Source of the DNA: Anaerobiospirillum succiniciproducens DSM 6400
GTDB taxonomy: Bacteria > Pseudomonadota > Gammaproteobacteria > Enterobacterales > Succinivibrionaceae
Length of the DNA stretch: 64,000 nt
Assembly: GCF_000482845.1 (NCBI RefSeq)
Contig: NZ_AXWV01000017.1
Location: 1-64,000 of the forward strand
Direction: 5' to 3'
A program made the position numbers and the translations under genes. Numbering within the stretch: position 1 is the stretch's first letter; each line of letters starts with the position of its first letter. This document shows, piece after piece, positions 8,672 to 18,202 of this stretch. A model generated the notes under the pieces. That model was not told the DNA's origin, ran no database searches, and worked only from the letters and a program-made list of their open reading frames with translations.

Positions 8672-11281
8672 CTACTCTGCTTTAGGCGCATCCTCGTGCA
8701 AAGGTAGCTGCAGACGTGCTTTACCTGCTACCTCTGTGCTGATACTTGCACCCTCAGCTGAAGAACGCAGCGGCAGAGTGCCCTTGTCAGTTGATGAGTT
8801 GAGAGTCTCACTTGAGCCTTTTTTGAGCTTGGCTGGAACGAATAAAGCAGAGCCAAAATCAACTACTTTCTGATGCTCAAGCAAAGCATTCCACTGCAAA
8901 TTGTTGCTAAGACGCTCATTGGTGATGATGATATTAAAGTTATTCTTTAAGCACAGCTCTAGATTAGAGTCATCGGCACGCACGATGATACGACTGTCAT
9001 AAACGTAGAATGGGGCAGCCTTGCCATTGCCAAAGTAGCATAGGACATTTGATGAGCCCTTATCAATGCGTGTAGAAACAGCCTGAGCCTGCTTGCCAAT
9101 AGCAATGGATGCATTCACATATGGCAGAGCGAAAGATGATAAGAACACAAAGCCAAGAGTACCTAAACCGAGCATAGCTATGGCAAAGATCATCAGTCTA
9201 TTGATGACAAACATAGCTGCAGGCAGACACATAAAGACTAAGAAGCCAAGGCCAATACCAATCATTGGCTCATTTGCTACCGGGAAGTTGCCATAATCGG
9301 TGATGAATAAGAAGAACAATGCTGCATAAGCAAACATTGGGAGTATCAAAGCAGCAGTTAAAGCAATTGGCAATGGATTGCGCTCAGTACGTGCACTTAA
9401 ACCAAAGAGTAAGTGACCGCTACCGGTAATCTCGATACCAATACGTTTGCCACCTTGCATCGCAGCCAATGCATGTAACATTGCCTGTGATCCATCAGGG
9501 GCATTCTTAATCATCTCAACTTGAATTTCGCCTACTCTTTGAACAGCGCTACCCACCTCTGAGATGGCCTGCTCTCTATTCTTAAGCTCTTGTTCACGAG
9601 CAAGCATATCTTGCTTAAGACGTGCCTTTTGCTTCTTCTCTTCGCGACGAGCTGCAGCACGCTGTTCCTCGGTCATTACGCTCTCATCTGGCTTGCCTGA
9701 CTCATCAAGCAATACTAAAGAAGCACTCCCACTTTCTACACTAAATGCATGCTCAGCACTAGACTTAATCTCGGTTGAATCTGCGTCTTTTGCCTCTTTT
9801 GCAACGCTAGAGTGTTTGTAAGAGTCGACCTTGCTAGATGAGGTACTATGCTCATCATTATTGTTTTGTAAGCGCACATCATGTTTAGTGTGGCTCTCGT
9901 GCTCATTGCCCTCAAAGTCAGTCTCATATGAGGCCATATGTGGCTTGCTCATTTGCACAGATGAAGACTTGAGGTCTTCAGCTGAGGCTAAGAAAGCTGA
10001 GCCTGTTTTCACTTCATAGGCGATAACTGGGCCTTCTTGCTTAGTTGTATTCTGTGCGTCGCTTAAATCATCTATCTCGTGATTCTTGCCCGAGAGCTCA
10101 TCAAAAACATTTTGCGAAATACGACGCAACATAGCCTTTTCTTGCATGCTGCGATAAGAAAGAATCACATAGTAGTAAAGTAGTGGTGCTGCTGGCAGGA
10201 AGTACAAGTCATGCTCAGCATTAGGCAAGATTACGGTCAAAGATGACACTAATACAAAGATAATGCAGGCGCGAATCTTTAAGTTAGTGCAATTGCGGGT
10301 AAAGAGCTGTCTTACGATAAAGTACAGAGCACACAGACCAATTGGCAGATTTAAAAGCACAAAGAGTCTTAGTCCAAGACTAAATAAATCATCGCCAGTA
10401 AGCCAAGCGGCAAGGATACCCTGACCTGAAGATGCGCTCATGAAGAGTGGTGAAAGAGCCGATCCTGCCACTTGAGCTTGCTCTTTCCAATACTCTGGAG
10501 CCCCCATGAATGCATTGACTAAGCTGTGATTCTTGATGAACTTGTCGAAAAATAAGCCCACGCCACTAGAACCACAATCAATATAGATTGAGAGAGTGAC
10601 TAATCCTGAGCATAAAAGAATAATGACAAAGTAATGAGGTCTAAACACCTCAAAAAAGCGCTTTATCTCTTTATTTACAGCCATCAGAGCCAGCAGAGAC
10701 ACCATAATCACTACTAAAGCATCAAAACCAGTAATAAAGATGCCTGCAAAGAGCAGCAGCGGGATGGACAGATTGCCAAACTTTGGACGCAATTGACCTA
10801 CAGCAGTGTCATGAATGAGTTGATAGCGCTTGATAATCTTGGTGTATGCGAGCAATTGCACAGCCGCAAAGAGCATATCAACGCGAGCTGTGAGTACGCC
10901 AACATCTAAAAGCAGCATGGAACACATGCCGACAATAATCAAAAGACGCTCTTGATGTCTAAACTCTGAGGCCAAAAGACGATCTAAGGACGAAAGAATA
11001 ACAAGGAACGAAAGGAGCGAGATAAATAAGAGTATCGGCAGGGCATAGTGTGCTGACAGGCTTAAAGAGAGCATCACTATCCATAAGTAAACCGGCGAGC
11101 TTTGCGCGTAGGTTAAGGATGAGTCATTGAAGGCATAAATGGAGCCTTGCTCTAAAGTCTCTAATGCTAAAGCAATGAAAGGTAACTCTAAGTCGACACT
11201 GAAGTCACGTAATAGCAGCGCAGGCATGAAAGCTGCCATAATTCCCAAAAGCAACAACAGGTAGACACGATTAGATTTCAT
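8672..11281 (-). CDS. ArnT-like membrane glycosyltransferase (GT-C fold) with a long soluble insert
   Basis: Polytopic inner-membrane protein of about 869 residues. The N-terminus has one helix, then an acidic periplasmic loop (RDFSVDLELPF, then YAQSSPVYLW). This matches the start of ArnT/PMT-type GT-C transferases, which move a sugar from a polyprenyl phosphate to lipid A or another acceptor. About ten helices run to residue 385. A hydrophilic low-complexity insert follows (about 390-580), with a Glu/Lys/Arg-rich coiled coil, then more helices and a soluble tail. Family members usually have about 500-600 residues and no such insert. The start is ATG 11281; TTG 11290 is possible and neither has a strong ribosome site. 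A LAB_N gene lies just upstream, supporting a lipid-modification role. Confidence 0.7.
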   Translation of the reverse strand: MKSNRVYLLLLLGIMAAFMPALLLRDFSVDLELPFIALALETLEQGSIYAFNDSSLTYAQSSPVYLWIVMLSLSLSAHYALPILLFISLLSFLVILSSLDRLLASEFRHQERLLIIVGMCSMLLLDVGVLTARVDMLFAAVQLLAYTKIIKRYQLIHDTAVGQLRPKFGNLSIPLLLFAGIFITGFDALVVIMVSLLALMAVNKEIKRFFEVFRPHYFVIILLCSGLVTLSIYIDCGSSGVGLFFDKFIKNHSLVNAFMGAPEYWKEQAQVAGSALSPLFMSASSGQGILAAWLTGDDLFSLGLRLFVLLNLPIGLCALYFIVRQLFTRNCTNLKIRACIIFVLVSSLTVILPNAEHDLYFLPAAPLLYYYVILSYRSMQEKAMLRRISQNVFDELSGKNHEIDDLSDAQNTTKQEGPVIAYEVKTGSAFLASAEDLKSSSVQMSKPHMASYETDFEGNEHESHTKHDVRLQNNNDEHSTSSSKVDSYKHSSVAKEAKDADSTEIKSSAEHAFSVESGSASLVLLDESGKPDESVMTEEQRAAARREEKKQKARLKQDMLAREQELKNREQAISEVGSAVQRVGEIQVEMIKNAPDGSQAMLHALAAMQGGKRIGIEITGSGHLLFGLSARTERNPLPIALTAALILPMFAYAALFFLFITDYGNFPVANEPMIGIGLGFLVFMCLPAAMFVINRLMIFAIAMLGLGTLGFVFLSSFALPYVNASIAIGKQAQAVSTRIDKGSSNVLCYFGNGKAAPFYVYDSRIIVRADDSNLELCLKNNFNIIITNERLSNNLQWNALLEHQKVVDFGSALFVPAKLKKGSSETLNSSTDKGTLPLRSSAEGASISTEVAGKARLQLPLHEDAPKAE

Positions 11282-11768
11282 AGCGAGCAAGAAAATAACG
11301 CCGGACTTAGATGGCCGTTATACAAATCAAAGATGACTTCTGAGCATTACCCAAATGAGCATAGAGGATATCTAACCTTAAAAGCTCATAGGCATTGATA
11401 GCTACCACACGTAGCTTAATAGATACTTAAGCAAGAAACGTACACGCTCAAGTAGAAAAGTGAATCTAATATACCAAAGTTGCCAAGCGCTACAAACAAG
11501 AAAGAAATGAACAGCGCGATAATATAGGCCTTTTACCATGTCTACGCCCTGTTAAGGCGCAACATCAGTATAGACATTATGCTAAAGCGGCAATTGTGCA
11601 AAAGAGCTTGTGTATTAACTAATAGTTTATGTTATGAGTTTATAGCTAGCATTGGCCTACCAAGCTAATAAGCAGTTTATAGCTAGCATTGGCACACCAA
11701 GCTAATAAGCAGTTTTTAGCTAGCATTGGCATACCTAGCTAATAAGCAGTTTTTAGCAGCCCTATTCA
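11282..11768. other. Spacer between the LAB_N and glycosyltransferase genes
   Basis: 487 nt without a gene. It contains the 37-bp tandem repeats described separately and presumably the promoter of the glycosyltransferase gene. No other structure recognised. Confidence 0.6.
11637..11757. repeat. Three and a quarter tandem copies of a 37-bp repeat with internal dyad
   Basis: Full copies at 11637-11673, 11674-11710 and 11711-11747, then a 10-nt partial copy. Copies differ at only a few positions. Each holds AGCTAG ... AGCTAA arms; in copy three TTAGCTAG / CTAGCTAA is a perfect 8-bp inverted repeat. The array starts 11 nt after the stop of the minus-strand LAB_N gene. Confidence 0.9.
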
Positions 11769-12413
11769 CTAGGCGTTGATTTGTTGTTCACGCTTGTGCT
11801 TATAGTGAAGCATGATATTGCGAATATAGACGATAAGACCGCCTGCTTGGCTGACGATCAGAACAATGTCAGAACGATAGATGCCATAAACTTGAACCGA
11901 TACAGCGGCAACAATACTGATATACCAAAATGGTAGTGGCAACAGTGATTGGCCAGCATGATGAGACATGTATGACTGATAAAGATAACGGATCGTAAAG
12001 AGTGAGTAGCTTACGGTACCAAAAATGAGCCAGGCGCTTGGTATGTGCTCGTCATTTAAAAAGAGGCTAGCAAAGGCATCCTTATCAGTTAATAGGCAGG
12101 CAAGCAAGACAAGCGGCAGGATACAAATAGCAATAGTGCCGACTCTCTTTAAGTGCTTGAGCTGTTCTTTCAGATGTAGATTGTAAACATACACATAATA
12201 GGCAAGCACTTGAGAGAGCAAAATGGCCGCATCATTGCGTAAAAAGCCATACACGCTCATACATACTGCGCCTAAGAGCGACAGCCACCAAAACATAGCA
12301 GGATTTACCACCTGCCCTGCTTTTTCAGAGAGCAGCCACTGCAGCAGCATTCGTGCACCAAAGGCACATTGCCCTGCCGCACCGACGATGGTAAACCATG
12401 AAACTAGCTCCAT
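11769..12413 (-). CDS. Membrane protein with two LAB_N (lipid-A-disaccharide synthase N-terminal-like) repeats
   Basis: Small inner-membrane protein of 214 residues. It holds two copies of the LAB_N pattern: GQCAFGARMLLQWLLSE with FWWLSLLGAVCMSVYG, then the related IRYLYQSYMSHHAGQSLLP with FWYISIVAAVSVQVYG. Each repeat ends in a tyrosine-rich helix (VLAYYVYVYNLHL, LIVYIRNIMLHY). LAB_N proteins occur as stand-alone partners of lipid-linked sugar transferases. The ATG at 12413 has GGAG 6 nt upstream; the ATG at 12437 has no ribosome site. The next gene in the same direction is an ArnT-like transferase, so the two may act together on lipid A or a lipid carrier. The biochemical role is not known from sequence. 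Confidence 0.78.
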   Translation of the reverse strand: MELVSWFTIVGAAGQCAFGARMLLQWLLSEKAGQVVNPAMFWWLSLLGAVCMSVYGFLRNDAAILLSQVLAYYVYVYNLHLKEQLKHLKRVGTIAICILPLVLLACLLTDKDAFASLFLNDEHIPSAWLIFGTVSYSLFTIRYLYQSYMSHHAGQSLLPLPFWYISIVAAVSVQVYGIYRSDIVLIVSQAGGLIVYIRNIMLHYKHKREQQINA

Positions 12414-12516
12414 TGCTATCTCCAAAAATTCAAGCATTTCTAGCTATTGCTAGCTAAAGCATTAAAGAGCCACTTAAGATAGCAAAACAAACCTAGATTT
12501 GCCTTAGTTTATGAGC

Positions 12517-12550
12517 ATAAAAAAGGCTCCTAAGCGTGAGCCTAGGAGCC
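12517..12550 (-). terminator. Rho-independent terminator of groSL
   Basis: On the minus strand an 8-bp stem (GGCTCCTA / TAGGAGCC, 12525-12550) is followed by a T-run. It lies 85 nt after the groEL stop. Confidence 0.88.
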
Positions 12551-12634
12551 ATTTGATGCCTAGAGCATTTAAGCTTGATTAAGCTTAGATGCCTTTAGGT
12601 CTTAAGTACGTATGGATAACCTTACGACGGGCTA

Positions 12635-14299
<1,665 letters not shown>

Positions 14300-14314
14300 T
14301 TACTACCTGAAATC

Positions 14315-14605
14315 TTACTCGTTAACAATTGCTAAGATGTCGCTCTCGGAGAGGATGTAAACCTCTTCACCGTCTAAGCGCTCTTTCTTGGTGCCGTAGC
14401 CTTCGTTGTAAACAACAACGTCGCCAACCTTAACGCTTAAAGGAGCGGTGGTACCGTTATCGAGAATGCGGCCATTACCAACGGCAATAACTTTACCGCG
14501 AGTTGACTTCTGAGCAGCAGAACCTAATAAGATGCCGCCCTCGGACTTGGTCTCAACCTCAAATGGCTTGATGATTACACGGTCGTATAAAGGAACTAAC
14601 TTCAT
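14315..14605 (-). CDS. groS: Co-chaperonin GroES
   Basis: Ten-kDa lid of the GroEL chamber, a heptamer. At 96 residues it shows the typical start [14 protein letters not shown], the mobile loop [17 protein letters not shown] that contacts GroEL, and the [15 protein letters not shown] segment. It is the first gene of the groSL operon. The CAGG ribosome site 7 nt upstream lies within a small hairpin, and a long structured leader connects it to a sigma-32-type promoter. This suggests heat control at both transcription and translation (inference). Confidence 0.98.
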   Translation of the reverse strand: MKLVPLYDRVIIKPFEVETKSEGGILLGSAAQKSTRGKVIAVGNGRILDNGTTAPLSVKVGDVVVYNEGYGTKKERLDGEEVYILSESDILAIVNE

Positions 14606-14612
14606 TTTTATG

Positions 14613-14664
14613 CCTGAAAATTCCAGGTTTCATCAATCTGTGCCTGAGTGCATGTTGATGAAAC
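14613..14664 (-). promoter_or_regulatory. Candidate RNA thermometer hairpins in the groES leader
   Basis: On the mRNA strand two hairpins lie directly before groES. The first is a perfect 10-bp stem (arms 14655-14664 and 14627-14636, 18-nt loop). The second, 14613-14627, folds CCTG onto CAGG with an added G-U and A-U pair and a 3-nt loop. The CAGG arm is the only ribosome-binding sequence, 7 nt before the ATG. A weak hairpin over the ribosome site is the hallmark of RNA thermometers, and groES thermometers are known in enterobacteria. Function here is inferred. Confidence 0.5.
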
Positions 14665-14719
14665 TCATATGCTAAAAACTCTGGCTACCTGCTTTATAAG
14701 CTAGGTGCTTCAAATCTGA

Positions 14720-14805
14720 CTGGTTTGTGAGGAACAATTCCCATTGCCCTCGTTTGTAAATCTAAAGGACTCAAACAGCCCCTCATGCAAACCAATCATT
14801 TAAGT
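14720..14805 (-). promoter_or_regulatory. Long-range imperfect stem in the groES leader
   Basis: A second imperfect inverted repeat in the same leader. The segment near 14720-14735 (GGTTTGTGAGG) can pair with 14785-14800 (CCCTCATGCAAACC). It suggests that the roughly 230-nt leader is largely folded. Confidence 0.4.
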
Positions 14806-14844
14806 ACGTCGATCTTTAATGACAATCTATCCGTACAGAATACT

Positions 14845-14873
14845 AAGTGGGGATGGGCATTTTGCATTTCAAG
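14845..14873 (-). promoter_or_regulatory. Sigma-32 (heat-shock) promoter of groSL
   Basis: The minus strand reads CTTGAAA, a 14-nt spacer, then CCCCACTT. This nearly matches the RpoH consensus (CTTGAAA, 11-16 nt, CCCCATNT). It implies a leader of about 230 nt before groES. Confidence 0.85.
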
Positions 14874-15055
14874 GCCAAGTTACAAAATTTTTTCCTAAAT
14901 ACTTTATAAAAATTGCAGCATTCACCCTAGAATGCGCATAAATATGCCGTTTTAATGCCCACCAACTTTCAAGAATAAATGCTGTATTTGAGATTTAGTA
15001 TCAACTAAAAGATCTTTTATGCGCCTCAAATGCCTTGATTCGATTTTCCGTACCC

Positions 15056-15098
15056 CTAAAAAGCAAAGAGGGAGCATTATGCTGTTAATTGCTCCCTC
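15056..15098 (-). terminator. Terminator after the EamA transporter gene
   Basis: Perfect 9-bp stem GAGGGAGCA / TGCTCCCTC (15068-15098), followed on the minus strand by a T-rich run. It lies 24 nt after the stop. Confidence 0.85.
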
Positions 15099-15121
15099 AT
15101 CGCTTGTTAAGTCTTTTATTT

Positions 15122-16312
15122 CTAGCCCTTAGCTTGCGCCTTGTCAGAACTTTTAGCTGTCGTAGCATCCTCTAGCGTGGCTGCAGCTTCGGTATCTGCA
15201 GTAGCACTTTCTAAGGTGGCTGCGCTTTGGGCGGCTAGCTTATCTTTGACAATGGTAGCCTTTTCAATGGACTTAGCCACATCGCTAGCATTTGGAATCT
15301 CTACGCCCTTAGCAGCGAGCTTTTCATTGTGCTTTTGAGCAAGCTCTGGGAAACGCTGCAGCAGATCTTTTTCAGCTGAGGTAGGCAGACCTTTCTCAGC
15401 TGCTTTAACATCTTTGGCAACTTTAAGATTAACCTTGGCGCGGGTAGTAATCACGACACCAAATAAAATCAAGAAAGCACCAATGATTTGAGCAGGTAGA
15501 ATCTCCTCGCCTAAGAAAAGCACGCCTACAAAGCCACCGGTTAGAGGAACTAAGTAAACAAATACGCCGGCTTTAGATGCACCCACGATGGACATAGCGT
15601 AGTTCCAGGATACGAATGCAAACAGACCTGAGAAGAACACTAAGTAACCAAAACCTAAAATAGCCTCTTGAGTAACGGTATAGACTTCTAAAGTACCTGT
15701 AACAGCACCAACGCTATAGCACATCAGTGCACCGAACATACCTGACCAAGCTGTCATACCGATAGTACCGATGCGACCATGAATGTTCCATGAAATAACA
15801 GCATAGGCTGACCATGCTATTTCACAGACCAAGATCATGATGTCACCATAGTTAAACTCGAGGTTTAACAAATTGTTGATAGATCCCTTAGATACGATGG
15901 TTACAGCACCGGCACATGAAATAGCAATACCGACCCAGCCACCTTTGCTAAGGCGTTCACCTAAGAAGAAGAAAGCCAAGATGGTAGTAGCAGTTGGGCC
16001 GATACTTTCAATTAAAGCGGTATTAGTAGCAGTGGTGTAGTTAAGGCCATAAAAGAGCAAGCCGTTGTGAACCAAGATACCCATAAAGCCCATTGCTGCT
16101 GCAATGTAGAGCACCTCGCGCGATGGCTTTAAGTCTTTCTTATTGCCTGTAATGATTAGGTATAAGAATAAGATCGCAGCCATGATGGCAAAACGAGTGC
16201 CGGTAATGAGTAAAGGAGAGAAGGCCTCTACGGTGAACTTACCGCTAGCCGGTGTAGCACCCCAAATCAAGCATACTACTAGCAGTAGTATGTAGTACTT
16301 AGCTTGGGACAT
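15122..16312 (-). CDS. EamA/DMT-family transporter with a cytoplasmic Ala-rich tail
   Basis: Inner-membrane drug/metabolite transporter with ten predicted helices in two EamA repeats. The first begins CLIWGATPASGKF; the second ends LFLGEEILPAQIIGAFLILFGV. The substrate is unknown. The ATG at 16312 is preceded by AGAGG 7 nt away and gives 396 residues. The last 100 or so residues form a hydrophilic Ala/Lys/Glu/Thr-rich tail that ordinary members (about 290-300 residues) lack. A near-palindromic element lies 32-67 nt upstream of the start and may control it. Confidence 0.85.
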   Translation of the reverse strand: MSQAKYYILLLVVCLIWGATPASGKFTVEAFSPLLITGTRFAIMAAILFLYLIITGNKKDLKPSREVLYIAAAMGFMGILVHNGLLFYGLNYTTATNTALIESIGPTATTILAFFFLGERLSKGGWVGIAISCAGAVTIVSKGSINNLLNLEFNYGDIMILVCEIAWSAYAVISWNIHGRIGTIGMTAWSGMFGALMCYSVGAVTGTLEVYTVTQEAILGFGYLVFFSGLFAFVSWNYAMSIVGASKAGVFVYLVPLTGGFVGVLFLGEEILPAQIIGAFLILFGVVITTRAKVNLKVAKDVKAAEKGLPTSAEKDLLQRFPELAQKHNEKLAAKGVEIPNASDVAKSIEKATIVKDKLAAQSAATLESATADTEAAATLEDATTAKSSDKAQAKG

Positions 16313-16683
16313 TTTTTGACCTCTGCAAAACGAGAAATAAAACAACATGACACTCTTCACCACAAGAGTAAGTCATGTTTGAAAACTCAAAGCAGCCTAA
16401 CTGAAGTTGTTCTTGAAAATACTTTGGTCTTTGAGTTTTGTAATGGTAGACAACTATCTATTGCACGCTCTAAAAATAACTCTGGCTATAAAGCCATGGA
16501 AAAAGCCTACCAGCGCACATTGTGCACTCAAGCTGTTAAGAGCATGTGCTGATGAAAGTTAGCTTAATGTAATGTCTGCCTAATCATGAGTAAGGCTAGA
16601 CTTATTTAAAAGAGCATCGTCGCTCTAGAAATCTTGCCACTCGTATCAACTGACATTGCGACTTTAGAGCTTGAAGAGGAGAG
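16313..16683. other. Spacer between the EamA transporter gene and fxsA
   Basis: 371 nt. It contains the long inverted repeat near the EamA start. A small plus-strand open frame here has no ribosome site and no recognisable protein, and I do not call it. Confidence 0.5.
16344..16379 (-). promoter_or_regulatory. Long inverted repeat in the leader of the EamA gene
   Basis: Fourteen paired bases (AACATGAC-ACTCTT against AAGAGT-GTCATGTT) with a 6-nt loop and a 2-nt bulge, 32 nt upstream of the start codon. It could be an operator for a dimeric regulator or an mRNA hairpin. Confidence 0.45.
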
Positions 16684-17346
16684 TTATTCGTCATCCTTTA
16701 TCTCCTCGAATTTGGCATCCTTGATTTCTTTTTCAGCTTGGAAACGTGACTTCATTTCTTCTACTGTGGCCTTGCCTGCATCTGGACGCATAGTTGGAAT
16801 ATTGCCCTGTTGTTCCTTAGCAAATGCCTCAGCTTCCTTTTCTAAATCACGAGCACTTTTGCCATAAGGATCTGTACCCTTGCTAGCAAAGCCAAAGACG
16901 CTTGCCTTTTCAAAGACCTTACCTGAGAACATGCCCTCAACTAAGCCTGACTTTAAGCTCAGTAATAAAAACAGCAGTGCAAAAGCATCAGTAATAAAAC
17001 CTGGAATCACAAATAAAGCGATGATGCCCTGATCTTTTAAGCAGCGCATACGTAAGGAGGAGATGAATGCGCCTCTAGCACTAGCATCAGTGTTTTCAAT
17101 AGTGCTCATAACCTTCTTGAATAAAGGATCAGACTCATCGCCCGCCCCCGTATTCATTAAGATCTGCATTGCAAAGTGCAATACCTTAAGGTCATGGGCT
17201 AAAACCTTACGAGTAATTGCTACACCGATATAGCCAATGGCAAAAATAAGGAAAATAGCAGCTAAGTAGCCTAAAGCGTCACCCACGAGCACGAATGCAT
17301 AAATCTCTAGTGCAAACCATAAAAAGAAGATGACAAGTAATGGCAT
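16684..17346 (-). CDS. fxsA: FxsA family inner-membrane protein
   Basis: Small membrane protein whose E. coli relative, when overproduced, relieves F-plasmid exclusion of phage T7; its normal role is unclear. The N-terminus (PLLVIFFLWFALEIYAFVLVG), a second helix near 25-45 and the GIIALFVIPGFITDAFALLFLL segment match the family. A charged cytoplasmic tail of about 70 residues follows. The ATG at 17346 has CAGGAG 6 nt upstream. In E. coli fxsA also lies next to groSL; here an EamA gene sits between, all on the same strand. Confidence 0.9.
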   Translation of the reverse strand: MPLLVIFFLWFALEIYAFVLVGDALGYLAAIFLIFAIGYIGVAITRKVLAHDLKVLHFAMQILMNTGAGDESDPLFKKVMSTIENTDASARGAFISSLRMRCLKDQGIIALFVIPGFITDAFALLFLLLSLKSGLVEGMFSGKVFEKASVFGFASKGTDPYGKSARDLEKEAEAFAKEQQGNIPTMRPDAGKATVEEMKSRFQAEKEIKDAKFEEIKDDE

Positions 17347-18202
17347 ACGGAGCTCCTGAAAGGCAAGTACAGGCGTTTAATGGTATATAAACTAAAAAAG
17401 CACGCTCGAGGGCGTACTCTTTGTAGTGCAATAGCGCCAAGCTTAAGTTTGTTCTGATGCGCGGGGGTAAGGATAAGAGAGAGCCTCTTATCTATAAGTT
17501 TTGCCATGCAAACCTATTCTTCGACTGCTAAAACATACTGTAAAGGACGTTTTATGAATTGTCGAAGCAGCTTTCTTTTAACAGATGATAGGTCTGTACC
17601 TCTATTATATTGGGCTTTGCAAAATTATACTGATGGATCATTAGTGCAAATTTTTCTCAACTACTAAAAGATCCTTTGCGGCAATTTGGCATACCACACA
17701 CAAGCACATATCTATGCAGTTTTACTCAAATCAATTGAGTTAGCCTAGGCTTTTACAGCATTCATTATTTCCTAATTATCTCACGTTTTAGAGCCGTTGC
17801 GATATTACAGTACACAAAGTACAAGATAAGGTGTTTTGACTAATCTTACTTACAGCTTATTGAAGATCCACTCAAGAAAACATAAGGCGACTGCTTGTGC
17901 ATGCAAAAGCTTATTCCTTGTATCGTGCTACTATGCAAGCTCATCTTTAAGATTGCATCTTATTAGGCTGGTATTCAAATCTGTACAATGAGAATCTTAT
18001 GCCTGTGACTGACATTACTTAGCAAGTTGCTAAGAAAAAACCGTATCATGCGTTGTAATATTAGCAACTGTTGCAAGTAGTTAATCAGCAATTCATCAGC
18101 TACATAAGCCCAAAGATCGTTGAAAACGAAAACTTTCTTAACTGTACTTTAAAGGAGATAAGCGCATTCTCCGCTTGATATAGCCAGGGGTATACGCGCT
18201 AA
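17347..18202. other. Long spacer between fxsA and dsbD
   Basis: 856 nt, AT-rich, with divergent promoters presumed. I saw no coding frame, RNA gene, strong hairpin or repeat. Confidence 0.5.

Larger units (their letters stand above)
14606..15121. other. groES upstream region
   Basis: 516 nt without a gene. It contains the groES leader hairpins, the heat-shock promoter and, at its left end on the opposite side, the terminator of the EamA gene. Nothing else is recognised in 14880-15060. Confidence 0.6.

Noticed and set aside
11637-11757. CRISPR array
   Set aside because: The repeat unit is 37 nt, a CRISPR-like length, but the copies abut directly with no spacers and there are no cas genes.
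16304-16552. Small plus-strand open frame between the EamA gene and fxsA
   Set aside because: Overlaps the EamA start and its leader, lacks a ribosome site and resembles nothing recognised.
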